DNA of 64,000 nucleotides. Origin: Mucilaginibacter_A sp050954285. Its GTDB lineage: Bacteria; Bacteroidota; Bacteroidia; Sphingobacteriales; Sphingobacteriaceae. The notes beneath the pieces are model-generated. The model saw only the letters and a list, made by a program, of their open reading frames with translations. It ran no database searches and was not told where the DNA came from. A program made the position numbers and the translations under genes. The stretch is taken from positions 25,417 to 89,416 of the forward strand of contig JBPBPL010000021.1 in assembly GCA_050954285.1 (NCBI GenBank), written 5' to 3'. How positions within the stretch are numbered: position 1 is the first letter of the stretch; every line of letters starts with the position of its first letter. Shown in pieces: positions 25,673 to 34,325 of this stretch.

Positions 25673-26494
25673 ATGAAAAAGAATCTTCTTCCAGTGCTGA
25701 TCGTGTTGTTTTGCTCCTGTTCAACAAAAAAGACCACAATTTCGGGTGCTAAAAACAGTATCGCTCCAAATAATTCTATTGCTGCCGATGGAAAAATTAC
25801 GGCCAATCTGTGGATGCAGCGTGCAGCAGAATATAAAGCTTTGTGCTATCAGGCTTACAATCTGGCGCATTTACGGCTGGATCTGGCTTTAACGCAACCA
25901 TCGGCAAAACCAAAAGCAATTGTAACGGATATTGATGAAACTGTTTTAGATAACAGTCCGCACGATATGAGTGAAGCTTTGGAACGAAAAGATTTCGACC
26001 TGAAAACCTGGAAAGCCTGGACGGCAAAAGCAGAAGCGGACACGCTTTGCGGTTCGGCTTCGTTCTTTAAATATGCGGCATCCAAAGGCATTGAGGTTTT
26101 TTATATTACCAATCGGGATGAAGATGAGCGCGCCGGAACGTTAAAAAACCTGCAAAAATTTAATTTGCCAAATGCGGATAATGAACATTTGCTGCTGAAA
26201 AAAAACACATCAAGCAAAGAAATACGTCGGAAACAAGTGCTTCAAAACCATGAAGTTGTGCTGTTTTTAGGCGATAATTTAAGCGATTTTTCGACCTTGT
26301 TCGACAAAAAACAATATGACGAACGGTTGCGGAATACCCAACTAAACGCTGCCGAGTTTGGCAAGCGTTTTATTGTATTGCCAAATGTGGCTTACGGTGA
26401 TTGGGAAGGTGCTTTGTACCAGTACAATTATCAGTTGAAACCAGCGCAAAGGGATTCAGTCCTGAAAAATTGGTCGATAAAAGAAGCATATTGA
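25673..26494 (+). CDS. Lipoprotein acid phosphatase, e(P4)/class C HAD family
   Basis: 273 aa. Lipoprotein signal MKKNLLPVLIVLFCSC with a lipobox Cys. The HAD motifs are IVTDIDETVLDNS (nucleophile Asp in DIDET), FYITNRDEDER, KQVLQNHEVVLFLGDNLSDF. This is the class C acid phosphatase / 5'-nucleotidase e(P4) family of outer-membrane lipoproteins, which release phosphate from nucleotides such as NMN. Its last codons (WSIKEAY) are written by an exact interspersed word (26476-26489). The stop lies 1 bp from the stop of the convergent oxidoreductase gene. Confidence 0.9.
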   Translation: MKKNLLPVLIVLFCSCSTKKTTISGAKNSIAPNNSIAADGKITANLWMQRAAEYKALCYQAYNLAHLRLDLALTQPSAKPKAIVTDIDETVLDNSPHDMSEALERKDFDLKTWKAWTAKAEADTLCGSASFFKYAASKGIEVFYITNRDEDERAGTLKNLQKFNLPNADNEHLLLKKNTSSKEIRRKQVLQNHEVVLFLGDNLSDFSTLFDKKQYDERLRNTQLNAAEFGKRFIVLPNVAYGDWEGALYQYNYQLKPAQRDSVLKNWSIKEAY

Positions 26495-26495
26495 T

Positions 26496-27602
26496 TTACC
26501 CGATTGTTTCTTTTTTGCCGGAAGCCAGACTTTTATAAATCGCATCAACAACCAACATATCTTTTAAACCTTCTTCACCCGGTACGCGCGTTGGTTTTTT
26601 CAGGTTAATACAGTTGGCAAAATCATCCATTTGCGCAGCTTGCTGATTGATGTTTGGCAGGTTCATGGGTCCTTTTGAAGTTCTTCCATCAAGGCCACCG
26701 TAACCATAAGCCGGCTCCAGTTCAAAAAAGCCATTGGTTGTTTTTGCTTTTAAAGAACCCCAGTTGTTGTTGTAGCTTGATTTTCCTTTCGCAACAAAAT
26801 TATTTGGAAATTCCAGTTCCCAGAAAATGGTTTCATCCACTTCTTTAAACAATTCTGGTCGTGTTTTTTCCTGTCGCGCTGTTACTGCAACTGGTTCCTG
26901 GCCCAGCGTATAGCGCGAACCTTGTATGGCGTAAATGCCCATATCCATCAGCGCGCCACCGCCAGAAAGTGCTTTTTTTAAGCGCCAGGCATTTGGGTCG
27001 CCTCCATAAACAAAACCGTTTGCCGTATCCAGCTGTATTACTTTTCCTAAAATCTGTTGCTGGCCCAAACGCATCACTTCTAGATTGTGCGGCTCAAAAT
27101 GCAGGCGATAACCAATAGAAAGCATTCGGTTTGCTTGCTTGCAGGCCGCAATCATTTCTCTGCAATCAGCTGCGTTTAGAGCCATCGGTTTTTCGCAGAT
27201 CACATGTTTGCCTGCTTTTGCTGCGCGGATAGTAAACTCTTTATGCATTGAAACCGGCAGCACTACATACACAATATCAATATCCGGATTTTGGGCAATG
27301 GAATCGAAGTCATCGTAATTATAAATATTTTTCTGAGGAATATTGTATTTGGCCGCCCATGTTTTAGCTTTTTCCGGCTTACCGGTAACCAAGCCAGCCA
27401 AGTAACAGTTTTTAGTTTGAAGCAAAGCCGGAGCCAGTTGACCGCCCGCATATCCGCCCAAACCAACCAGTGCAATACCCAGTTTTTTGGGTGCTAAAAG
27501 AAGCTCATCAAACGAGGAAAGTGCAGCACCTAACGTAAGGGCACCAGCACCAATTGACAGCTGACGAATAAAATCACGACGGGAAAAGTAATTGGTTTTC
27601 AT
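26496..27602 (-). CDS. Gfo/Idh/MocA family oxidoreductase with Tat signal
   Basis: 368 aa. The N-terminus has a twin-arginine signal (FSRRDFIRQLSIGAGALTLGAAL). The Rossmann domain follows (LGIALVGLGGYAGGQLAPAL), then VYVVLPVSMHKEFTIRAAKAGKHVICEKPMA, the Gfo/Idh EKP motif, and GGGALMDMGIYAI in the catalytic domain. Such proteins are NAD(P)-dependent sugar or glycoside oxidoreductases, and Tat export with bound cofactor is common in this phylum. No sugar gene is adjacent. Monocistronic. Confidence 0.88.
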   Translation of the reverse strand: MKTNYFSRRDFIRQLSIGAGALTLGAALSSFDELLLAPKKLGIALVGLGGYAGGQLAPALLQTKNCYLAGLVTGKPEKAKTWAAKYNIPQKNIYNYDDFDSIAQNPDIDIVYVVLPVSMHKEFTIRAAKAGKHVICEKPMALNAADCREMIAACKQANRMLSIGYRLHFEPHNLEVMRLGQQQILGKVIQLDTANGFVYGGDPNAWRLKKALSGGGALMDMGIYAIQGSRYTLGQEPVAVTARQEKTRPELFKEVDETIFWELEFPNNFVAKGKSSYNNNWGSLKAKTTNGFFELEPAYGYGGLDGRTSKGPMNLPNINQQAAQMDDFANCINLKKPTRVPGEEGLKDMLVVDAIYKSLASGKKETIG

Positions 27603-27641
27603 AGGAGATTGTGTTGCTAGTATCCAAAACGACTAATAACG

Positions 27642-27655
27642 ATGCTTGTTTTACC
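27642..27655 (-). repeat. Interspersed word, one-mismatch copy ATGCTTGTTTTACC
   Basis: Intergenic copy with one change (TTG for TTC); flank CAGTTAAAAATTTG fits the extended form. Confidence 0.6.
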
Positions 27656-27693
27656 AGTTAAAAATTTGATTTTTGGCGAAAGTTACTGGCATA

Positions 27694-27725
27694 AAAAAAG
27701 TCCCGAATAATATTCAGGACTTTTA
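27694..27725 (-). terminator. Terminator of the ergothioneine operon
   Basis: AAAAGTCC-c-GAA...TTC-a-GGACTTTT stem with A/T runs on both sides, 20 bp downstream of the last gene of the operon. Confidence 0.75.
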
Positions 27726-27745
27726 CAGGAATAAAACTATATTAC

Positions 27746-28165
27746 TTAAATCTCTTTCAGTTCAACACCTAATTGTTTCAAAATACCCAACTCATCACTA
27801 CTTCCCCAACGCTCTGTCATTTTACCATTTTCAAACTTGCTGATCTGCATACCGCGCGCTTTAATGGTTTTTCCAGTTGGTTCAACTTTCATAAAAATAC
27901 CTTGATGGGTGCCGGTGATGGTGTAAGCAAACGCCACTTTATCGCCTTCAGCAACCAATATTTCCACCTCGATTTTTAAATCCGGGAAAGCGGTGCGCAT
28001 CATCTTAAAAAACTTGATATAACCTTCCGGGCCCGTTCCTTGTCCGGGTGATGGATCGTGATCAACAGAATCCGAAGAAATCAGTTCACGTAATAAATCT
28101 AATTTGCCGGTATTTATGGCTTCTCCAAATTTTTTCTGGGTTTCAGTATTTGCTTGTGCGCTCAT
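27746..28165 (-). CDS. SnoaL-like / ester cyclase family protein
   Basis: 139 aa. NTF2-like fold with the SnoaL pattern: FGEAINTGKLDLLRELISSDSVDHDP, GPEGYIKFFKMMRTAFPDLKIEVEILVAEGDKVAFAYTITGTHQG, GMQISKFENGKMTERWG. Small proteins of this type are ester cyclases, isomerases or binding proteins; the substrate cannot be predicted. It is the last gene of the minus-strand ergothioneine-related operon, 64 bp after egtD, so its membership is less certain than that of the others. Confidence 0.8.
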   Translation of the reverse strand: MSAQANTETQKKFGEAINTGKLDLLRELISSDSVDHDPSPGQGTGPEGYIKFFKMMRTAFPDLKIEVEILVAEGDKVAFAYTITGTHQGIFMKVEPTGKTIKARGMQISKFENGKMTERWGSSDELGILKQLGVELKEI

Positions 28166-28229
28166 TTTCTATATTAGTTAAATATATTTATTAACAATGA
28201 TTTGTATAAAATGTGTTTTAACAATTATG

Positions 28230-29240
28230 TCAAACACACTTCCAAATGGCATCTACAAACCATTTTTTTGTGTCGAAGAAATGCTTTACCGGTTCAAAGC
28301 CCGCTTCAATTGCCATTTTAGCCGTTTCTGCCAAACTGTATTTTTGAGAAACTTCCATATCAATCAATTCATTTTCTTCAAACTGAATTATAGTTGATCC
28401 AACCTTAACTTTTTGCTCAACCAAGCTTACCAAAAAACTTTTGCAGGAACCGGTCTGCGGATCATAAACCGGGTAATGATCAAATTGGTTTAAATTAAAA
28501 TCCGCATCCAGTTCGCGGTTTATTCTTGTTAATAAGTTTAAGTTAAAATTTTTAGTAATTCCAGCTGCATCATTGTAAGCAGCCAAAATGGTTTTAGGAT
28601 TTTTTTTAAGATCAAAACCAATAATAACCAGATCTCCAACCGATAATTCCTGTTGCAGCGCCACGCAAAAAGCAGATGCTTCTTTTACCGGCATATTTCC
28701 AATGTTAGATCCCATAAACAAAACCACTTTTGGGCGATCAGAAAGTTGACGTGCTTCTTTTAGCATATCAAAATAATCTCCATTAAGTCCGTGCATTTGC
28801 AAACCCGGCAATTGTTTTGGTAGCTTGTGAAGTAACTGTTCAATCACATTTGTGGAAATATCTATTGGTAGATAAGTAAAATCAACTTTGTTTTGAAGCA
28901 GATGTTCCAGCAGATGCACAGATTTTGTAGCATCACCAGCACCCAGTTCAATTAAATCAAAGCTTTTAAACTGATTGGTTAAAATAGCAGCGAGTTCATG
29001 CTTTTGTTCCGAAAATATTTCCATTTCACAATTGGTAAGGTAATATTCCGGGGCTTTCATAATGTCCTGAAAAAGCTTATCGCCAGCAGTATCATAAAAA
29101 TATTTAGACTGAAGTTTTTTAGGTGAAGCTGCTAATCCCGTTATAACATCCTCGTAAAAACTTTGATGATGCATTTTTTCAGCCGATTCCTCAACTGTTT
29201 CCGTTACAGTAAAACTTACATCTTGTATAGATATATTCAT
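28230..29240 (-). CDS. egtD: L-histidine N-alpha-methyltransferase
   Basis: 336 aa. The EgtD pattern is clear: LQSKYFYDTAGDKLFQDIMKAPEYYLTNCEMEIF near residue 42, SAM-binding LIELGAGDATKSV, VVLFMGSNIGN, and GFDLKKNPKTILAAYND. EgtD trimethylates histidine to hercynine with three SAM, the first step of ergothioneine synthesis. It follows egtB by 9 bp. Two word copies (28676 and 28751) lie inside. Confidence 0.93.
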   Translation of the reverse strand: MNISIQDVSFTVTETVEESAEKMHHQSFYEDVITGLAASPKKLQSKYFYDTAGDKLFQDIMKAPEYYLTNCEMEIFSEQKHELAAILTNQFKSFDLIELGAGDATKSVHLLEHLLQNKVDFTYLPIDISTNVIEQLLHKLPKQLPGLQMHGLNGDYFDMLKEARQLSDRPKVVLFMGSNIGNMPVKEASAFCVALQQELSVGDLVIIGFDLKKNPKTILAAYNDAAGITKNFNLNLLTRINRELDADFNLNQFDHYPVYDPQTGSCKSFLVSLVEQKVKVGSTIIQFEENELIDMEVSQKYSLAETAKMAIEAGFEPVKHFFDTKKWFVDAIWKCV

Positions 29241-29249
29241 GGTAAAATA

Positions 29250-30452
29250 TTATTTGGCTAAACGGATGCCCGTGTATTGCCAGCGCGCACTGGTCTGGAA
29301 AAAATTACGGTAAGTTTTTCGGCTGTGATCCGGCGAAGTTACATCTGAAGCTCCACGTAAAACCATTTGGTTGACCATAAATTTACCATTATACTCGCCA
29401 ATGGCACCTGGAGCAGTAACAAAGCCGGGATATGGCAGATAAGCACTGTTCGTCCATTCCCAAACGCGGCCCCAGTCTATTTTTCCGGAAGCCACTTCCC
29501 ATTCAAACTCTGTTGGCAAACGTAAACCTTTCCAGCTGGCAAAAGCGGCAGCTTCAAAATAACTGACGTGGCAAACGGGTTCTTTTAGATCAATTGGTTT
29601 GATGCCGCCCAATGTATAATTACACCAGTTACCATCTAACAAATACCAGTAAAGCGGTGCTTTGATTTCGTTGCCTTTTACCCAATCCCAACCTTCGGCG
29701 TGCCAGAAACGGAAGTTTTGATAACCGCCATCCTGTATAAATTCTAAATATTCTGCATTGGTAACCGGTTCACTGCTGATTTCAAAATCGGGCAGATAAA
29801 CGGTATGCCGGCCCAATTCATTATCAAAATAAAAGCCATCACCTTCATAACCGATTTCATACAAACCGGATTTTATGGGGATAAAAACAGCATCATGGTT
29901 AGGCATACTGTTTTTACCAGGATAATTTTCGGCATAAACCGGAAGCAGCGGATTATGGCCTAAAATGTATTTAATATCCGTCCACAACAGTTCCTGGTGC
30001 TGCTCTTCGTGATAAAAACCTAAGGTCAGCAGTTCATGCAGTTCCGCAGAAATCTCGCAACGCAGTAAATTTTCCATTGCCGCATCCACATAATCACGAT
30101 AAGCATAAATATCCTGCACCGTTGGCCGGCTCAAATTACCACGATTGGTACGAATTACTCTTACACCAACGCTTTCATAATAACTGTTGAAAACGTAATT
30201 ATAATCCAAATTAAACTCTTGATAACCAATTACATTAGGCTTTAAAATAAACGTTTCAAAAAACCAGGTTGTATGGCCCAAATGCCATTTCGGCGGACTC
30301 ACATCCGGCACGGGCTGCACCACGTAATCTTCGGTTTGCAACGGCGCGCAGATTTGTTTGGAACGGTTGCGAACAGTTTGGTACCTGCGGAGCAGATTAT
30401 TTACCGTCGAGGTATTTTCTAAGCTCGGAGATGTTTCTAATGTGTAACTCAT
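29250..30452 (-). CDS. egtB: Hercynine oxygenase / sulfoxide synthase
   Basis: 400 aa. An N-terminal DinB-like domain carries the iron ligands (HLGHTTWFFE about residue 57 and HEEQHQE about 149). The C-terminal FGE-sulfatase-like domain has SSEPVTNAEYLEFIQDGGY, GLRLPTEFEWEVAS, VWEWTNSAYLPYPGF and RNFFQTSARWQYTGIRLAK. EgtB joins hercynine to a thiol donor (gamma-Glu-Cys or Cys) using O2. No egtA or egtC is nearby, so Cys may be the donor. The reading frame begins 56 nt inside the 3' end of the upstream transporter gene. An inverted pair of interspersed words lies at 29880-29918. Confidence 0.92.
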   Translation of the reverse strand: MSYTLETSPSLENTSTVNNLLRRYQTVRNRSKQICAPLQTEDYVVQPVPDVSPPKWHLGHTTWFFETFILKPNVIGYQEFNLDYNYVFNSYYESVGVRVIRTNRGNLSRPTVQDIYAYRDYVDAAMENLLRCEISAELHELLTLGFYHEEQHQELLWTDIKYILGHNPLLPVYAENYPGKNSMPNHDAVFIPIKSGLYEIGYEGDGFYFDNELGRHTVYLPDFEISSEPVTNAEYLEFIQDGGYQNFRFWHAEGWDWVKGNEIKAPLYWYLLDGNWCNYTLGGIKPIDLKEPVCHVSYFEAAAFASWKGLRLPTEFEWEVASGKIDWGRVWEWTNSAYLPYPGFVTAPGAIGEYNGKFMVNQMVLRGASDVTSPDHSRKTYRNFFQTSARWQYTGIRLAK

Positions 30453-31965
30453 GTGCTTGTTTATTTCTCATCATCAGCGCGTAAGCATTGTTAAAACCAA
30501 TTGGCTTCAACCACTCCAGCGCATATTGTTGTTCAAACTTCTTTCTAACAAAATCATATACTTTGAGTTTGCTGCTGCCGATAGAATCTGTTGTTTTTTG
30601 TGAAGCCTGCAAAATAACCAGCAAACCCGTGCCGGTGTATTCAGGATAAAAATCAATCTGGTTGTTGGTTAGTGCATCAAAACATATTTTCGTGCCCCCC
30701 AAACCGGTTTTGGTTGAAACTGCATAATCAGTATAACCTTTGATCAAATCAGCATACATGGCCGCCAAAATGTACTGCTCGCCAAATATTTTGGAGCCGA
30801 TGCGAACTGTTCCGTTAGATCCATTTTGAGAAGGACGAAAAAGCTTCTTTTGCACCAAAAAATCATGCGCTACTTTTTCTGGAGATTGTTTCAGCTGATC
30901 AACTTTGTAATTCAAATCCGTCATTACCGAATCGTTGATCGTACCGGATAATAAATCCAATGTTTTCTCCAGTTTCGGAAACTTTTGCAGCGCATCTTTT
31001 CGTACCACCGGCGCACAATAATAAGGCGGAAAAATATGCTTATCGTCTTCCAGAATCATTAAATCATATGCTTTTAAACGGCCATCGGTGCTGTAACCGC
31101 TGATCACATCGAGTTCTTTTTCGTAAGCGGCTTTGTACATCACGGCATCACTGATGACAACTGTTTTAATCTTCAAACCGTAAACTTGGCGCAAACCTAA
31201 ATCTCCATCCCGCCTGCCCATAAATTCCGGCGTAAAACCAGCCAAGAGTTTATTTTTTCCTGCTGAAGGAAGCAAAAAAATAGCTGATAAAAGAAGTATC
31301 GCCGCCGGAATCAGCCACAACAAAACTTTAACTTTTTTTAAGCTGAGATTTTGTATCCGGGAAAGTAAAAAATCTAAACTAATGGCCAGCAAAGCCGCCG
31401 GAATTGCGCCAGCCAAAATCATATTGCTATTGTTGAGGGAGATTCCGCCAAAAATAAATTCGCCCAAACCACCGGCAGCAATAAAAGCAGCCAACGTTGC
31501 CACGCCAACATTTATAACCGTTGCAGTTCTGATTCCGGCCAGCAAAACCGGCAAAGCCAGCGGCAATTCAACCTTGAATAAAATTTGCCAACTGCTCATC
31601 CCCATGCCGCGCGCTGCTTCTTTTACCGTTGGATTTACCTCGCTGATACCGGTAAATGTATTGCGGATGATGGGCAGTAAAGCATATAAAAACAATGCAA
31701 CAATGGCCGGTTTTGGTCCGATGCCCAACAACGGAATCATAAAACCGAGCAAGGCCAAACTTGGGATAGTTTGCAAAACTCCCGCGAAACCTAAAACGCT
31801 ACCCGAAAATTGTTTTTTCCGGGCGATCCAGATACCCAGCGGCAAACCAATCAGCATCGCCAAAAACAATGAAATGAAAGTTAAGACTAAATGCTGCAGC
31901 GTTTGCTGCAACAGTTTTTCGTGTTCCTGATGCATAAAGCTCCACAAACTTTGCTGGTTGTTCAT
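30397..31965 (-). CDS. Fused ABC permease plus solute-binding protein, EgtU/OpuC-like
   Basis: 522 aa. Residues 1-205 are an OpuC-type permease with several membrane helices and the EAA loop (EAARGMGMSSWQILFKVELPLALP). A further helix near 225-245 is followed by the binding domain. That domain starts with LAGFTPEF...ISGYSTDGRLKAYDLMILEDDKHIFPPYY and only then continues with VRIGSKIFGEQYILAAMYADL...FYPEYTGTG...GFNNAYALMM. This order is the reverse of OpuBC/OpuCC, so the two halves look circularly permuted. Permease-SBP fusions next to egtBD suggest ergothioneine uptake (EgtU type), but glycine-betaine or choline cannot be excluded. Confidence 0.75.
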   Translation of the reverse strand: MNNQQSLWSFMHQEHEKLLQQTLQHLVLTFISLFLAMLIGLPLGIWIARKKQFSGSVLGFAGVLQTIPSLALLGFMIPLLGIGPKPAIVALFLYALLPIIRNTFTGISEVNPTVKEAARGMGMSSWQILFKVELPLALPVLLAGIRTATVINVGVATLAAFIAAGGLGEFIFGGISLNNSNMILAGAIPAALLAISLDFLLSRIQNLSLKKVKVLLWLIPAAILLLSAIFLLPSAGKNKLLAGFTPEFMGRRDGDLGLRQVYGLKIKTVVISDAVMYKAAYEKELDVISGYSTDGRLKAYDLMILEDDKHIFPPYYCAPVVRKDALQKFPKLEKTLDLLSGTINDSVMTDLNYKVDQLKQSPEKVAHDFLVQKKLFRPSQNGSNGTVRIGSKIFGEQYILAAMYADLIKGYTDYAVSTKTGLGGTKICFDALTNNQIDFYPEYTGTGLLVILQASQKTTDSIGSSKLKVYDFVRKKFEQQYALEWLKPIGFNNAYALMMRNKQAHELHIRNISELRKYLDGK

Positions 31966-32921
31966 GGCACCAAATTTTTGTGGGTAAAAAAAGCTTGCAT
32001 CAAACCCTTAAAATTGGTTTGTTTCCAGCTATTGGTTTTGGGTTGATGAATACTGATCTGCTGTAAATTATTTTTTTGGAGGATAGAAATCGTATCCCAA
32101 ACGCTGCTTTCCGAAGTAACTTCCGGTTCGGTTTTTATGCCGGTAAAAGAAGCGTGCTGCTCCCACAAATCATCCAGCGAAACCACTTTTAATTCCAACT
32201 GTAGCCGCTGATCATCCAGAAAAGAACTTACAAATTCATCCGCAGGTTTAAACAATAATTCGGCTGGAGTACCAATTTGTTTGATTTTCCCGGCATCCAT
32301 CAGGCAAATCCGGTCGGCCATTTCAAAAGCTTCCTGCACATCGTGCGTGACCATTACAATGGTTTTGCGCTTTAATTCATCTAAATTTTTGAATTCTTTA
32401 CGAATGGCAATTCGCGTAATCGGGTCCAGCGCACCAAAAGCCTCGTCCATTAATAAAACTGGTGGATCAGCCATCAGCGCGCGCGCTAAACCAACGCGCT
32501 GCTGCTGGCCTCCGCTTAATTCATTCGGAAATAAAGACAAATAACTTTCGGGCAGATGCAGCTTCTCAAGCAAAACCTGTGTCCGCTGCTCAATTTTCTG
32601 CTGGTCCCATTTCAATAATTTTGGAACGACAGCCATGTTTTCGGCTACGGTATAATGCGGAAACAAACCATTATTTTGCAGCACATAACCAATACCGCGC
32701 CGCAACTGATCCGGATTTTGTGCTAAAACATATTTTCCATTTACGCTAATCCGCCCACCGGAAGGTTCCGTCAGCCGATTAATCATTTTTAAAGTCGTGG
32801 TTTTACCGCATCCGCTGGTACCTAAAAGCACCAGCGTTTCGCCTTCTTTTACTTCAAAAGAAATATCATCAACTGCAGCAGTTTTACCAAAATGTTTGCT
32901 CAGGTGTTCGGCAACAATCAT
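31962..32921 (-). CDS. ABC transporter ATP-binding protein, EgtV/OpuCA-like
   Basis: 319 aa. Walker A GTSGCGKTT (about 34-42), signature LSGGQQQRVGLARALM, Walker B VLLMDEAFGALD and H-loop MVTHDVQEAFEMADR. The C-terminal 80 residues are a reduced regulatory extension, far shorter than the paired CBS domains of OpuCA/ProV. It overlaps the permease fusion gene by 4 bp and starts 9 bp after the reductase gene. Energises import of the same substrate as the fused permease. Confidence 0.85.
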   Translation of the reverse strand: MIVAEHLSKHFGKTAAVDDISFEVKEGETLVLLGTSGCGKTTTLKMINRLTEPSGGRISVNGKYVLAQNPDQLRRGIGYVLQNNGLFPHYTVAENMAVVPKLLKWDQQKIEQRTQVLLEKLHLPESYLSLFPNELSGGQQQRVGLARALMADPPVLLMDEAFGALDPITRIAIRKEFKNLDELKRKTIVMVTHDVQEAFEMADRICLMDAGKIKQIGTPAELLFKPADEFVSSFLDDQRLQLELKVVSLDDLWEQHASFTGIKTEPEVTSESSVWDTISILQKNNLQQISIHQPKTNSWKQTNFKGLMQAFFTHKNLVP

Positions 32922-32930
32922 GAAAGCAAG

Positions 32931-34313
32931 TTACGCTTCTTCTATCGACATAAAAAGGTTATTGATAGATTCTGCCATCGTTGGATGTGCAAAAATATTT
33001 TCACGCAGTTCGTGTGCTGTAATTTTTCCCTGCATAGCCATCTGGAAAATCGCCATTACTTCGCCGCCTTCGTAACCCAACACCGTAGCCCCGAGCACCT
33101 GATTGGTTTTGGTATCTACTACGGCTTTCATAAATCCTTTGGTTTCTCCAATTTCGTTGGTGCGAGCCACATGGCTCATTTCCAACTTGGCCACTTTTAC
33201 ATCTAAACCCTGCTTTTTGGCTTCATCTTCGGAGATACCAATCCGGCCCAGCTGTGGGTCGGTGAACATACAATAGGGTACTGGCCGGCCTTTAATCGTT
33301 AAATCTGCACCTTCCATTAAGTTTTTCAACACAATCAAATGATCGTTGTATGCAATGTGTGTAAACGCCGGACCAGGTTTTACATCACCCAAAGCATAAA
33401 TGCCTTTTGCAGTTGTTTCCAGCTTGTCGGTTACTTTTACATAGCCTTTTTCATCCACTTCCACACCGGTTTTGTCCAAGCCAAGTGTTTTAGTTTGCGG
33501 CGTGCGGCCAACAGCAAGCAACACTTGCGAAGCTGTAATTTTCTGCTCGCCGGTTTTGGTTTTAATAGTTAAAGTAACGCCACCAGCCGCTTTTTCAATT
33601 TTAGTGGTTTCTGCGGAAGTGATGACCTTAATGCCTTCTTCCTCAAAAAAACTGGTGACACATGCGCTCACGTCTTCATCCTCCCGAGACATGATGCGTT
33701 CTCCCTTTTCAATCAGCGTAACCCTGCTGCCAAAACGCGAAAACATCTGCCCAAACTCCAAACCAATATAATTCCCACCGATTACAATCAGGCTTTCAGG
33801 CAATTCTTTCAATTCTAAAATGGTTGTATTGGTAAGGTAATCAACCGAATCCAAACCTTCAATTTTAGGAATGGTAGCCGTTGCTCCGGTATCGATAAAA
33901 ATCAAATCCGCAGTCATTTCTTCTTCTCCACCAGCATTTAATTTGATGATCAATGTTTTTGTATCGATAAAAGAAGCATCACCAAAAATTAAATCGAGGT
34001 TCTCAGTTTCCTCCAAACCTTCTTGTCCGCCATTTCGGGATTTAATTACAATATCATCTTTGCGCTTCATGATGGCCGGAAAATCTACTTTAAATTCCGC
34101 TACCAGTACACCCAAATCTTTTCGTTTTACCACATAAGCATCACGTGCAGAACCAATTAATGCCTTAGTTGGTGTGCAGCCATCGTTTACACAGGTTCCG
34201 CCTACAAATCTCTTTTCAATTAAAGCTGTTTTTTTGCCTGCTTTGGCTAATTTTTTTGCCAAAGGCGTGCCTGCCTGGCCGGAACCAATTACAATTGCAT
34301 CATAAGTTTTCAT
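32931..34313 (-). CDS. FAD-dependent pyridine nucleotide-disulfide oxidoreductase
   Basis: 460 aa. FAD-binding GSGQAGTPLA (10-19), redox-active GGTCVNDGCTPTK with Cys41 and Cys46, NAD-binding VIGGNYIGLEFG, second FAD site YALGDVKPGPAFTH, and the C-terminal base motif FAHPTMAESINNLF. This is the class I flavin disulfide reductase family (lipoamide dehydrogenase, glutathione and mercuric reductases). It has no N-terminal mercury-binding domain and no C-terminal vicinal Cys pair, so true MerA activity is doubtful. Its place between DUF427 and the transporter/egtBD genes suggests reduction of a low-molecular-weight disulfide; ergothioneine disulfide is a candidate (inference). Confidence 0.85.
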   Translation of the reverse strand: MKTYDAIVIGSGQAGTPLAKKLAKAGKKTALIEKRFVGGTCVNDGCTPTKALIGSARDAYVVKRKDLGVLVAEFKVDFPAIMKRKDDIVIKSRNGGQEGLEETENLDLIFGDASFIDTKTLIIKLNAGGEEEMTADLIFIDTGATATIPKIEGLDSVDYLTNTTILELKELPESLIVIGGNYIGLEFGQMFSRFGSRVTLIEKGERIMSREDEDVSACVTSFFEEEGIKVITSAETTKIEKAAGGVTLTIKTKTGEQKITASQVLLAVGRTPQTKTLGLDKTGVEVDEKGYVKVTDKLETTAKGIYALGDVKPGPAFTHIAYNDHLIVLKNLMEGADLTIKGRPVPYCMFTDPQLGRIGISEDEAKKQGLDVKVAKLEMSHVARTNEIGETKGFMKAVVDTKTNQVLGATVLGYEGGEVMAIFQMAMQGKITAHELRENIFAHPTMAESINNLFMSIEEA

Positions 34314-34325
34314 CGGATACTGCTT

